A stretch of 64,000 bases of DNA, from assembly GCA_947650285.1 (NCBI GenBank), contig CANTFL010000086.1, forward strand, positions 1,674,001 through 1,738,000. Reading direction: 5' to 3'. The notes under the pieces are model-generated. The model was given only the letters and a program-made list of their open reading frames with translations, did not search any database and was not told the origin of the DNA. Position numbers and translations under genes: made by a program. The stretch is from Hyaloperonospora brassicae. Lineage: Eukaryota > Oomycota > Peronosporomycetes > Peronosporales > Peronosporaceae. This document shows positions 31,653-44,956 of this stretch, piece by piece; the stretch's first letter is position 1, and each line of letters begins with the position of its first letter.

Positions 31653-34600
31653 TTATGCAGGCAGCTCAGTCTCGTATGCGCTACCTTGGCGTCGCAGCAC
31701 ACGAAAAGATCTGATGTAATCGGGCAGTAGTTTATTTCTGCCCACATTGGTCACTACGTGTATAGGTAGATTTACCGTAGATGTTAGGACTAACATGTCT
31801 TCAATGAATGAAGGAATATTTGATCTTCCACTCTTGTCAGTGTTTCGTTTCTGCCGGTCTACCGCATGAGTGATGAAGTCCTGCGCAAATCGGACCACTG
31901 ATTCTCGCGCCAGCAGAATAACTTCTGCTAACGAGTCCTTGTTTTTTTTCACTTTGCCTTATGCAAAATGTAAAACAAATAACCTTCTCCTCTTTCTGTT
32001 CATCAGCGAAGATGTCATCAATCTCGCTGAAATAGTCATTGATATTGCTGAAAATACCAGATTCGTCATCACCTGATTTAAAAATAGCGTCATAGCTATT
32101 ATTTAAATGATATTCTTCTTTGATGTCGACCTGATCGACATCGGCATCGTACGTGACAGCGTTAGCGTCGATACATGATTTGCAAGAGCAATAACAATTC
32201 TTGCTCGAGCGAGTCCTTCCCCCCTTATCCAAGAGTCACACTCTAAAAGAGATTGCAGACGAGGTTGACGTAAGTCATTCACGAAAAACGGTGTGTGCTG
32301 TGTGGAATCATGCACCGAATTATTAATGTCTAATTTCACCAGTGGTAGGAATTCGCTCCAACTCGAGAAGAAGTGGACGTTTCCCCGAAGTATCACTTCA
32401 AGGAAACAGGTTCTTCGTTCTTTCTGATCTGTTTTGGGATGGTCAGAGGTAGACATCTTCAACCGCGTTCCGAGCGATCGGAACACGGATTGCCAAAATT
32501 TGCCGTGTACCGAGAGTCACGGTCGGACACGAGTTCACGGGGTAATCCGTGGAGTCTAAATATTTTTTCGACAAAAATACGAGCACAGCCTTGTGCCGCG
32601 ATCGACACGGGTAAGCAGCAAGATACACCATCTTGCTGAACCGTTCATTGAATACAAGAATACCAGTATTCTTGCGGCCGTCTTCGGAAAACCTGAAGAC
32701 GAAGTCCATTGAAACGGACTGCCAGTACTCTGCCGGGACAGGTAGAGTCTGTTGGGGGCACAAGATGAATGACTGGGCTTCACCCGTTGACAAACCTCGC
32801 AAGCACAAATGTACTTGCGCATTTACAGATACTGGCGGGGCCAGTAAAAGTCACGACTTATTGTGAGGTAAGTCTTTTTCTCTCCCACGATGACCACCTG
32901 TTGGGGCATCGTGACACTCATACATGATTTTCAAACGCAAATCATTATGAGTGGGGACGACGACACGAGACGTGTTGCCGTCAACGGCTGTATAATATAA
33001 CAGTCCGTTGCGTGTTCAATACCGATCCGATGAGGATCGGTACAAAGCCGGTAAATCTTTTAAATATTTACGAGATAGATTCACCAGATGATCCTTCAAG
33101 CCCAGAAGATCCTTATCTTCTGCGTATGCTGTTCTCACGTCGTCAAGTATACTTGACTACGGCACACTGGCTCAAAGTGTTGCGATAGTGGCTATATCGT
33201 CACTGTTAATTTGTGCACCCGAACCTTATTTTGGTCGGCGCGATAGGGCTCCATCGACTACATTCAGTCGTGCTGGTTTTATTCTTTACGACGAAGCTGT
33301 GCCCTGCGAAAACAGGCAGCCACCTCGCCATTCATTGTGAAAAGTCTGGGAAGTTTACGGCCGTGTGTTGTAAAGCATGGTCCGAATAGACGATGAACGG
33401 TCTATCTCCCAAAAAATTGACACGACACTTAGCAAGTGCGTACCTCATGGTAAGGCGTTCCTTGTCATGTACTAAGTAATCAAGCTCAGCTGCCTGCAGC
33501 TGACGCGATTGATTGCAGATGACGCGTTCTGCGCCATCTGTGTCAAATCGCATCAAAGCACAGCCGATTGCAAAATCGCTGGCGTCACAGACCATATGAA
33601 ATGGTCTGTCCTGATCTGCAATCGCCAAGATCGGCGACTGAATCAAAGTCCGCTTGATACTTTTAAAGGAACGCTGGCACTAAGCGTTCCATGACCACTT
33701 GACATTTTATATGAGTAAACGAGAAAGATGTACCGTCATCTCGGCGTAGTTGTGCGAATATGTCTGCAAGTACACCGCTATTCTAAGGACAATACGGTCA
33801 CTTGACATCGACTGACACGGGCTAGTATTGATCGCCTTGATCTTTTCGGAATTCGAGCGCACGCCGTGTTTACCCATGATGCACCCAAGAAGTGGTATTT
33901 CGCTAGCCGCGAATATTCACTTCTTGAGGTTTGCATACAACTTTTGCTTGCACATAAGTGTAAGAATCTGACAAACGTGTGTTCTGTGAACTTCCACGTC
34001 CGTCTTTCCGTCTATAGCCCGTCTATGGACGTACACATCGTCGAAGTAACTCGGTGAGAAAACAGCACCGGTCTCAACAGATTTGTTACACATCTGTTGA
34101 ATGTTGCAGGGGCATAAATCATCGCTTGTAGCATCACTAGCCACTCGCACAGCATACCGCTGGGGGTTCTCACTGCTGTGTATGGGATGTCTCGTCCACG
34201 CATAAGGATCGGATAGAAATAACTACCAGATCCATTGACGAGAAGATGGGACTCTTTGACATGCCATCTATGATGACGTCCTACCGCGGTATCGGCGTCT
34301 AAGCCGGTACCGTTGCAGCATTCAACTTGTTGAATGCTTAAACTACCCGCCAGCCTCATGTGGCCTTTTGATCACAGAAGGTAGGAGAGCTGTGAGGGGG
34401 AGTTGATTGCCTCACATGGTCCGCTGCAAAGCGATCGGCAAAAAACTTGTCGATCGGTAGTACTTGCTCACGAGACAGTGACCACTGCTCATAACACAAT
34501 TTTCAAGCCCGGTTTGTGCTAGATTTCATGTCAAGTGCCTTTGATCTTTAGGCAACTCGCACAGTGCATGGATTAAGGTGATACATCCCAGATTTTTATC

Positions 34601-35847
34601 AACTCATCATTCAAAGGATTTGCCTGAAGAGACTCCCAGGATTGAGACATGTGTCAATCAACAATCCGAGTCATTCTTGTCAAGGACACTTTTGTCCATC
34701 GATGAACTGCTGCAGGTAGTTCGTGTTCATCAAATTAACAATATTGTCGACCAAATAGTCGTGAAGTACTCGTCCCCTTTGACGAGTATGCAGATTAGCT
34801 TGACTTTGCCACTACGCAGATAACGCAAGAAACGATCGGCTCTAGCATTGTCGATTAAGTAGTCTCCGCAGTTAAACGTCCGAGGTGCAATCATATCAAG
34901 CGTATCAGCGCCTAAGCTTTTATATGTCATCAAACAAGACGTTCAACGTCTCGATTATTCCTCGGAACGTGTTTACGCAGGCAACGAAGGTCTTGTTCGC
35001 TCAGGTTGCTGAGATCGTGATACCTAAGCAAGTACCTCTAGGGGAATTACTATCCTTAAGCACATAGAGACTGATTCCTTCGACGTCTTCTAACGGTGGC
35101 TTTGCAACCACAGTCAGGCCCCGATGCTATACGGCCGACACCCTAGTCGACCTTAAATAACCGTGTTGCCGTATATGGACAACCGATTTGTTCTTCCTAG
35201 GATGTTGCCTGCTAGGCATGCATCCATGTCCCGATACACTCGACTTGTTCAATTGGTCGACCTTTGGCGCAGCCTGCACTTCTGTCCAGCCACCGGGAGC
35301 TGGATCCACAGTGTAATGATCGGTTACACTGATGATATTGTGCAGTTGGGCTGACGTACCGTTTTGCAAGTGAGGCCATCGCGCTCACTCGCAGTATATC
35401 CACACGAATGTGAACGCTCCGAGAAGTTCATCGGATGGCCATCTGATGAACAAGGTGCAGACATATTGACGGATAGATGCTGCCATCTAACGCTTGGCTC
35501 ATATCTTGTGAACCAAGTGTATCCTAGGATGACATAAAACTTGTAATCCATATCCAGTACGATGAAGTCATCATCGTACTAATCACCATCTAAAGTGTAG
35601 TGAATTTTGACGACATGTTTCTTAACGGTGGTCGATGCGCCTCGACCCAAGGCGCACCGAAATATTTGTTAGGAGGATATAGAGCTATACAAACAAGAGC
35701 CTACGATCCTCTAATGACTGGTGACGAATATAATTAATCGAAGCCCCACAGTCAACGAAAGCACGATGTGACAAAAGATTTGTCATTTCCAACTTCAAGT
35801 TGACGAGTAAAATTTCATCACCAGGTGCATAGCACACAACGATTGTG
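31653..35847 (-). pseudogene. A2 decayed pol
   Basis: Recognisable pieces in order from the right: protease region near 35324-35551, RT (34012-34359, PSGMLCEWLVMLQ; FDDVYVH at 33917-34150), RNase H (33332-33646, VCDASDFAIGCALM), integrase (32443-32822 and 32103-32486), integrase C-terminus (31653-31952, VLTSTVNLPIHVV). Stops and shifts throughout. It also shows many palindrome arms of A1 in eroded form, so the palindromes are old. Confidence 0.8.
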
Positions 35848-37075
35848 TGTCTGGAGCAACTTTCGTCAAGAGATTTGAAAATTCTCTTGAGGTTGCTGGA
35901 TCAGTAGGGCGCTCCGCCCCTACTGACCCCGACCATTTTTTGACGGTCCGTCTCGCTGTTGCGGCTTCGCAACAGCGCTGGACCCACGCGCATTGCCCTT
36001 TCTGGCAAAAGGTCGTCCATTTCGCTCAGTACTGTTTGGTACTGGGCGTGGAGCACTACACTCGTGTGCGTAGTGCCCTAACTTCTGACAGCGATTGCAC
36101 CTCTGCAGTCGCTTGTTGTTCGAAGAGAGAGGTCTCTCGCTCTCAACATATCATAGGTCCATTGGTTCTGGACCTCCGATCTCTTGTCGTCTCGGTGGAC
36201 GATAAGAGTTTGAGCTAGCATGAGCCTGTCTCATGCTAAAGTCTTCCTGTTCCGCGGCTGATATCGCATCTTCCAGCGTATTCAGCTCAAGGCGGAACAG
36301 GTGGCTCCTGACGGGCCCTTCTGCGAGCCCTTGCATGAACACCGTAATCAACGTGTGTTCATGAACTGGGTTGGCAGTTATACTACTCGCGAGGAGTCGT
36401 ATATGTTGTGCGTAAGCGTGCACATCACGCTTACCCTGCTTGAGCTTCAGGAGCTCTGAGCGAGCCCTGAACTCAGCACGTGGCGGCTCAAACGTTTGTC
36501 TGAGCCGGGACTTGAAGTCATCTAGCGACCTAAACACATTTGGGTCGCTACTCTCGAGTCCCTAGGGCCCAAGTTTTGGCACGTCCTGCCAAGTGGGTCT
36601 AAGCAAATGTGAGTTTCATTTGCTCATCTTCGTCGCGACGAGCCCTTAAGGCTCTGTCGAGCTCGACAAACCATAGTAACACGGAGTCCTCCGGGACTCT
36701 ACTGTACTTGGAAATGTCAACCTTCATGACCTCGGGACGACGCGCATGTGCCGTCCCGCCCACAGCAGCATGGAATTGCTGCTGACTCAACAGCTCTGTC
36801 TGTTGAGCACCGAGTTCTCTCAACTGCTCGGCCTGTTGAGAGCCTTGCTGGTGAAGCAAGGCTACTTTCTCCCTCTCGATGGCAAGTTCATTCTGAATGA
36901 ACTTGGCGATAGCGGCATGTTGTTGGTCTCTGTCTAGAGACTCCAACATGGCGCTAATGGCGAACTCGCCTACGTTAGAACTCATTCGTTCTACCGCACT
37001 CCATTCGATGTCACTCAAATGGGTAAACCCTCTACGTGTGGCGTGAAAGGTCTCTTCATCATCCAACATGTTCAT
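35848..37075 (-). pseudogene. A2 gag, recently acquired half
   Basis: Gag from MNMLDDEETFHATRRGFTH at 37075, with a stop near 36599 and a TGA after EPMDL at 36151 that is shared with A4. Near-identical to A1 and A4. The frameshift signal is intact at 35901-35941. Confidence 0.8.
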
Positions 37076-37119
37076 GTTGGATGTTGTGGTCCTTGGAAGG
37101 ACTACAAAGTGCTACCAGG

Positions 37120-37512
37120 TGTAAGGGGGCACACCCTTGCGTGAACTTAACGCAAGGGTATCGGTACCCCGACAAGCGTACACGATCTAAACGAGGAAGC
37201 GTAGGATAAGGAGAAAATAAAACTGTTGTATTAATATAATTAAGTCTTTTAACAACTGTCTCTATGTTTGACCTGACTTAATTATGCTAATACAACTGAG
37301 TGTATGGTGACGTCTCGTCACCACTCATTGCGCGCGTCCTGCGGCGATTGGTGGGTTGATGTCATCAAGATATCAACCAATGAGCAGACCCTTTGGTCGC
37401 CTCACCAATATCACCACTATCGGTGATATTGTTTAAAGAATATTCAACTTAATATTCTTTATCGTCACTTTCCTTAAAGTGACAATTCCATGTAAAGGGC
37501 TGCCACGTTACA
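37120..37512 (-). repeat. A2 right LTR, type A
   Basis: 393 bp, TGTAAGGGGGC to CCACGTTACA; shares the derived outer end of the A1 5' LTR. Confidence 0.9.
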
Positions 37513-40500
37513 GCTGTCGCACACGCACACATGCGCTTCCCCATCGACTTGATCGTTATGTGCTGCAAAGGATGTATAGCTGTATCGAAAGTGAACATGA
37601 TCTAGACATGTGGTGCCTGCTCTAGTAGCCCGTGTGATTCTTTGCCACCATGCTACAGGTCGCAAATAGTGAGCTTGCTTGGCACATGCCGGGTCTTTCA
37701 TTGACTGGCATGGTGTGGAACGAGTGTTCTGTATCGCAGCTCAGCTCTTGTTGCCAGCTGTGTGTTACTATTGGCGCTACAGCTAATGACTACGCCTGCT
37801 TGAATGGTAATGGAACGGGCCAAGATGAGTCAAGACACGCGAATGAGCTAGGCAAAGAACATGAGATGGAGGACAAGAGTCCGTTTCTGAGACGTGTATC
37901 GCTTCACTCACCCTTTCTCCGAAGCGTACTCGCTCCATCGCCGTAGCTTCTTCTTAGTACATTAGATCCAGCAACATGTTACCGGTTGTTGTGCGGATGA
38001 TAGCGCCGAATCCAGTGATGAGTAAGCCTGTACGACTAGTCGCGATGGTGTCCTGGTTGTCGTATCCAAGCTCTTTTTGCAGTCGTCGACAAGCGAGCTC
38101 ATCGGGCGTAAAGCTGAGCTCTGGCGCTCAGGTTGGTGACGTTCGTAGGATACACCGGTTGTCGGCTACCTGTTCATGACAGAGTGACGAAACGAACAGA
38201 ACCTCGTGAGAACCGAGAGCGTAGATCTGCTGCAGCTGCTTTACGCCAAATCTCACGCCCCATTTTCCGCCACGGGTCTTGCATGGACTGTTGATCTGTG
38301 GGACACGTCTTTCCTTTCCTCGATTGTGAAGTCACTGGAAGTCAACGTGATTGGAGTCACAAGTGTTCTTATCATACGCAATGATGGTCAGGCCTTGGGG
38401 TGTGAGAGTGCAGCTTCAGATCAGGTCTAATCGCCTCGTCTTTCGTTTTAGATGCAATCATTGGAAAAGAGAGGGGTGCACACACGTTTCGTGATCCCGT
38501 CGACAGTACCTCACCCCCATCGACAGTTTCAATACGTTTGCAGGTATCGTCGGACTAGCTACCTGTTGGAGGTCGATTCCAGACAAGTACTGGTCAATTA
38601 ACTGAGCCTGCACCGCTCAAGTCGAGGTGCACGCTCAGTTAACTGACTGGAGCTATGTCATGGCAAGCGACTTGTCTACCTAGGGGTCAATTTGTCGGAC
38701 GCGCGTTGTCGGCTGAGGACTAGCGCGTAGTTGAGAGACCTATTGCACATCTGCGATACCATCTACACGCTGAGCGCGTGTTGTAGGCACCAATGTAGCA
38801 TCAGACGACTTGATGCAGCCCACCCATGCCATGTACACTAGTGCTCAGATCAGCATGGAATCGAGCGTTAGACTGTGTAGCTATGATAAACTGTGGTGTC
38901 TGCAATCTGATGACGATTGCTGATGTCATCTCAAGCAAAGACTCGCACCATCAAGTCGAGTCTTTTTTTGGTCTTACTTGTCTGGATCGCGTCAAGCACG
39001 ATAAGCAGTACTTCTCTGTTTGCAACAAACGCATGTGAGTTGGCCAAGCGTCAGAGGCTATGATGTATTCTTGTAAGCCGATCGCCGATCGAATCTTCAT
39101 TTGACTTGTTATGATGCTGTGAGTAGCGGACACAATGTAAGGATCGATACTGCCACGTCCGTGAAGCAGTTATGTAAAAAGGATTGCAGCCAGTGATGGT
39201 ACTGCATCGTGCAGCGCATTGCTGAGTATCTGTGCGTGGTACCGATTTCCACGTCCTCGGCATCAAGCTGGTCAGATACGATTTGACACAGTATGGCCTG
39301 TGCGCGTACATCGCAGAAAGTGACAAAGCGATCTAAGAGCACGTCCGAAGCCAAGACGAGTCCATACAGATTGTCCGGGGTTGCATATTCAGAAAAACAG
39401 GAAAAACAGTATCCCACGTGGCGGTGAGTACCGGCAGGGCTCCAGACGGGACCGATGGGGCCGTGGCAGCGCACAACAAACACCGGGAAATGCCACCAAC
39501 ATCGTCGAAACGGACTGGGCGTGAGCGACACGAGCTTCATCCGCTAAAAGGTGCACCAACACAGCCAGGTAGATCGATGTGCCAGGCATGTGGAGCGATG
39601 TGCTCACTGACAAGACGAAGTGCATGGTCAAGCTCGCACCGTCACGGAACGGTTCAATGCTCTGGAGACTCAGCGGCATTGTCGCCATCGACGACGAGCA
39701 GCCCACGCTGTACACGTACACAAGCAGCATCTAAAGTATGACGCTGAGCGGATTCCGGCGAGCATAAATCAGCAGGAAAAGTGCAGGAGGTACTATCTCG
39801 AGTATATGGACGAGCACAGTCACAAGTCACCAGCGTCGTCACCACGATCAGCATCGACTTCAGAGGCTGGTCTGCGACCGATTCTTCCGACGAGGCAGCT
39901 AGCGAACCAGCAAGCAAACTCAGCACGACAAAGGGTGCGGAGCAGAGGCATAGTGCGCCATGTGCCCGAGTGTCTCGTTCACCTCACGGAAAACCCCCAG
40001 TAGCGGATTCAGACTCGCAGGTCCGTCGAAACTGTAGACCAGCATTGCGCCAAGTGGCAGCGAAAAGTCAGCAATGCTCAGCAACGTGCTGGAAACAAAA
40101 GCGGCGATAATGTTTGCCGGCATAGCCTGACTGACGATACTCCACACATTGTCCGACAGCGCGGTATGCGTTCCCGTCAGTGCTTCGCTTCGCACAAACG
40201 CACGATTGCATCCTCCAGAGCCAATGAGTCGTGGCGGAAACTTAAGTCGCTGAATCAGTCGACACTACGTCCTCATGTGCATCGAGACACTATTGTCTTG
40301 ACCACAGCAAGGGTCCGTACCGTCCAAGTTCAAGTAAGCTGAACACCGCGCTAGTTCTCCGGAAGACTCGTCTTAGTCGATCGGCACACTTGGCTGCCGA
40401 CGTGGCTTTCCCTCGGTCTATCTCAGAGTTGACGATTGCTAGTCTTTCATTTCGTAGGAGCCCGGACAATAATGATGTGCGCGTGGGGGTAGTCTTGAAG

Positions 40501-40675
40501 AGGTGCAACGCAAAACGTGACATTATCTTTTGTGCGACCGGGCGTGTGCTGTCATCGACAACTGATAGTTTGATCTCGAAGTGAGATTCTATCAGACTGC
40601 GTGATAAACCTGAACCTATTAATTAGCAGAAATGCTCAGCAAACTGCACATTGGCAATGACCACAGAGTGTTGCA
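37513..40675. other. Second copy of the A1 flank
   Basis: Repeats 26121 onward almost base for base to about 40340, then at roughly 85% to about 40675, after which similarity stops. No gene assigned; minus-strand frame 39920-40195 is the copy of the possible host remnant. Confidence 0.6.
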
Positions 40676-41913
40676 GCAGAGGCAGACATGCAGCTCAGCT
40701 TGTGTTCCAATGAACTGTGGCACGCCTGACTCAAGCGAAACGAAACGTGACTTCTTCGTACGGGTGCAAGTGACTTTGCTCGGAATTCTAGTCGTGTACG
40801 TCATTTAGCGCCGATTTCACATTCGACAGTCCAGGCATATTTCGCCCTGCGATTCCTCCAGCCGGAGCCCGGATCTGCGTGACAGAGGCTACAAGCCCGT
40901 CCTAGTTTGCCGCTCACGAAGCATCGACAGAGCGCTCAAAGTGAATGCATCTCGATGCACGTCTCCATTTCGCTTTTGCATTCGTGTTAGCGGACATCTT
41001 GTCCGATTCCTCGTCGAGACCAACGTGGCGAATACGCAATGGCAAGATGCCCTGTACTTAGCTCTCAAACGGAGCGATCGAAGCGAGGGTATGTGCAAGG
41101 CAAAAGCAGCACAGCGAAAGCGATGCCAGCTCTTTGTGGCGCTGCGCCTACTCAATGATAGCAGCCATCTACAGAGCTGACGGCTGGTGTCCGGCGTTAA
41201 AACGAGACCGACCTCCAGTCAGACGTTTCGGCACCATTTGATTGGTGTCGACGAATATGTCCAATGCAGCAGCGCACGGACCGACGCTAGCGCAAGCTGT
41301 TGGCTCCTAGTGATGCGTATTTTGGCGTTCGATCGAGTCGCTTGCTTTTGTAGTGTCGATCTCGTTGCTTGGCAACGCTGAAGTTGCTGCTATAGAGAGC
41401 TGATCATTATGGATTCCATCTCGCATAAATCGCAATGCAAGCTAACGCTTCCGAGCAGTCTGCTAGACAATTTATTGTGTGAAAGGCTGCGTCCGCGAGT
41501 CTCAATGATCGTTGCCGATCATGATTGATGTACTCCGTGCAGTGACGTTCCTTTTTGTCGGTCGATGTTGGCTACACTACTGCATGCTCTCGATGTCGCC
41601 CAGCAAAGCAAACCTTTTCCTGGACGAAATGCTACTTGTCTGCTGCTTGCACTTTGATCAGACCGACACCCTTGGACGCAGTTGATATTGTAGTGCTTTG
41701 GGCTGCTAGGTCGGTATCACACATCCATGATAAAGCCTTGCACATGCTTATCGGCCCCCTGTCGCATACCTGCATCTCAAGGTTCTATCATTGCCAGCAC
41801 CTTTGCTGTATTCGTGTAGTCAGAGCACAATCATTGGGTGGTGCCCGTGACATAATCTGCGGGTGTATTCGTTCAGCTAAGACACATTATCGTGTCGATG
41901 CGTGGAGACAGAA
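40676..41913. other. Spacer before B2, no gene recognised
   Basis: Frames are short and without domains on both strands. Confidence 0.4.
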
Positions 41914-42446
41914 TGTAGCGGATGTACACAGCTCATTCAGTCGGAGGAAGCCTTAAATATCAATGAGCAACTTTAGGTTCTTTGAACTCGACTTAAAGAG
42001 GCAACAGCTCCGAGAGCTAGATTTGGTTCAAAAAACCCGACTCAAAGAGTCAACAAGCTCAGAGAGCTTACGGTCCCTGTTACAGGGGGACCAAACGATT
42101 CAAAGAATCAAACGCACTGAGTCCACAAGGAGTAGCTGCCTTATCAAGGCGTTGCTACCTCCTTATCGATCGCAAGAAGCCTCAGAGAGGCACGTGTCTT
42201 TTGTTGATCAAAATGGGAGCTGAATTTTATGTCTTCTTTTAACCTAAAAGAACACCTTGGAGCAAAGTAATTAACCTACTCACTAATGTCCCAAATAAAC
42301 CTATTAAAAGATCTTGTAATCAATGGTTGACAGACATCATTTTTCAACAGTTGATTCTGGGTTCTAATATTACTTTAAAGGGGATCTCATCCCTTGTGTG
42401 TACCACAACTATTGTCGACTACCAGTCCATGTGTAACCCCGTTTCA
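41914..42446 (-). repeat. B2 3' LTR
   Basis: 533 bp, TGTAGCGGATG to CCCGTTTCA, aligned with the B1 LTRs. A polypurine tract (GGTGGTGGTGGGGGG on the minus strand) adjoins it. Confidence 0.85.
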
Positions 42447-42557
42447 CCCCCCACCACCACCAGATTGACGTTTCCACAAAACGTCAATCGAATTTTTTTC
42501 TCGAAGAGGACAGTGTGTGTGCGCTTTAGCCTTACGGGTGGCAAAACAAAAAACACC

Positions 42558-44012
42558 ATGGCATCGTCATTCCATGAGTCCTCGACTTTCTCGTCTTACC
42601 TCGGCATCGATGTGGAGGTGGATTATGGTAGCGATACCGACATTCATGGTGAAGAGAGTACAATGTACGACTCATCAGTGCAAGAGGCACCGCCTCATAC
42701 TGCACCAAACCCATTTGCCGAGCGTAGTGAGACCACCGCGATAGAAGCGCCAGCATTATGCAACATATCGCAGGTGCACACATCATCACCAATTCACTCG
42801 ATGAGCAACAACAGTTGGCTATCCAACGAGAGGAGAGCGCTCAGCGCCGTATGCAGCTTGCTGCAGCCCTTGAGGGTCGTCGTGGATATCTGTTCACACC
42901 ACTCGGTGCGGAAGAACGTATACGCTAAACGACAGGTCGTTCTTTGGCAACGTGTGCCATTGGCCATGAGCCAACATCTTCTGATGAGGTGGAGAGTCGA
43001 CAGGTACTTTGCGAGAGGTATCTGCAACCTCACTTGACGACTCAAAGTCAATACAAGTTGCGACTTGACGCGCAAGCACGGGGTGCACCGGTTCCACCGA
43101 TGAAGGGTATACCCATCCTACTATTTGTAGGCGAATCTCAGAAGGAAGAAGACTACGCTTTTGCTCGCTGGGTGCATCGGAAACGACACCTCAGCAGCGT
43201 GTTAGCTCTCAGAGCAAGTGCCGATGTGGCATATGTTCGTCTAGAACGAAAGCTTCGGTATGATTACGCCAAGCTTAAGGCCAGAGGCCAGTTGCTAACT
43301 CTCAAACGCTACGATCTGGCTGTGTCGATTGATGTGGGTGTTGGTCAAGCGGTACCTAACTACCCACCTGCCTTCACCACTATTGGTGAGAAGCGCTTTC
43401 GGTCGAGGGATGACCCCTGCCACGGTGTTCAAAAACATCAATGGCGTATGGGCAATCCTGCCGAAGGGGTGTCTCAAACTCCCACGAATTCTCCGACTCC
43501 GGGTACCCTCGCCACTTCACCAGATACTGGTATTGACCCTGACGACGACGTCGTTTCAGGAGTCGCTCCACATGGAACTGGCGGTTTCCTTGATCATCGA
43601 GCAGCGTCGAGGGTGGTTAGTATACCGAAGGGAGAGCATAATAAGGTGCTTCTTGAGCTGAGTTGTATCCGTGCGACATCGGGTAAGACCCAGAGTGCTT
43701 TTCACGCGATGCGAGCCCGTGTCCAGGCGTTGGAGTTGGGCCAAGCCCGGAGGGAGGCTCAGCTTGACCTCCTGATACGGATTCAGCGACCGATGGAAAG
43801 GCCAACCTATGCGGCGCAAGCGCCTCCAAGTTCACGTGGGACGTATTCCGATACGGCTTAAGCAAGCCAACGTAGAACACGGGGTGTATGCGCAGCTTGC
43901 GCGGAAGGTTGAGCGTATACGCAAGTCCCTTCTTGGCGACAACCGTGAATGGTCCAATGAAGCGCGGGCGCAACTTTTTCTTGAAGACAGCAAACACTAC
44001 ATTTGTGGGTAG
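42558..44012 (+). pseudogene. B2 antisense ORF
   Basis: Copy of the B1 aORF with the same ATG and the same in-frame TAA (42927-42929), plus private indels near 42750 and 43813 that shift frame. The 305-codon middle (42944-43861) remains open. Confidence 0.5.
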
Positions 44013-44956
44013 GTTTTTAGCATTGAATATAATTGGCCTCCGACCTCATAACATTCAATACAACCTCTGCCTTTAGCAGCAGCTTTTTACTTCTGCTTGT
44101 CTTGGCTATCAGCCAGTGCGTCACGCACATGTCGTAAGACATTCAATCGCGTTGCGAGAAACTCGCTTACCAGTTTTTGAACAGTAGAAGGGCTGATATC
44201 AGCAATCCGATCGGCAACTCCTCCCCCACCAAGCCCTGAATCACGCAGTGATAGCGTTAACTAATCGCAAGGGTGTGTGAGACCATTCACATCAAACGGT
44301 GTTTTGGCGGTGGAGGCATGCACATCGTTATTCAACGCAAACTCAATGACACGGAGCATTGAAATTCAGCATTTTGGCGTTTCAGCGCAAACACTGTCCT
44401 AGATCTCACCGATGATGCGATTCACTCGCTCTGTTTGACCATCAGTCTGCGGATGATCCGCTGTGGACATGTCCAAACGTGTGCCGAGCACCTTGAAGAT
44501 GGATTTCCAAAACTTCCCAGTGAAGCGAGGATCTATATAAGAGACAATTGCCAACGGCAAACCGTGTTGTCGAAAAACGCGATCGATAAATAGCGTAGCT
44601 GTACCCTCACCAGCAATGGTATCCGGCACCGCCGCTAAATGAGCCATCTTGATCAAACGGTCAACAAAGACCACAATACCCGTATTTCCGTACGAATCCT
44701 TCAGTTATTCGAACAGGAAGTCCATACTGATGGACTCCTAACACACCTTGGGTATAGGCAAACTAGCCAGCGGCGCGGCCGCGTGAGGTGAGGATTTCAC
44801 CCGTTGACACGTTTCACACGTACTCACATATGTGCTCACCCATTTGTATAGTTTGGGCCACCAATTGCATTGGATAACAGAGCCGTAGGTCTTCTCACGA
44901 CCGAGATGACCACTCAACGCAGTATCATGTGCGTCATAGAGGATCCGATACTTCAA
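43380..44956 (-). pseudogene. B2 integrase and chromodomain, broken
   Basis: HHCC region 44738-44956, core 44399-44674, C-terminal domain within 43617-43997, chromodomain 43380-43571. It carries the same Asp-to-Tyr change as B1 (codon 44537-44539) and the same stop after MDF. Confidence 0.85.

Larger units (their letters stand above)
29305..37512 (-). mobile_element. Chimeric family A element (A2)
   Basis: Left LTR 29305-29737 is type C, like the solo LTR at 6204; right LTR 37120-37512 is type A and carries the private changes of the A1 5' LTR. From 29738 to about 35847 the internal part is a heavily mutated relative of A1 with many stops; from about 35847 to the right LTR it is nearly identical to A1 and A4. 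The bases after the right LTR repeat the A1 right flank (GCTGT and on). This is a recombinant, not a single insertion. Confidence 0.85.
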
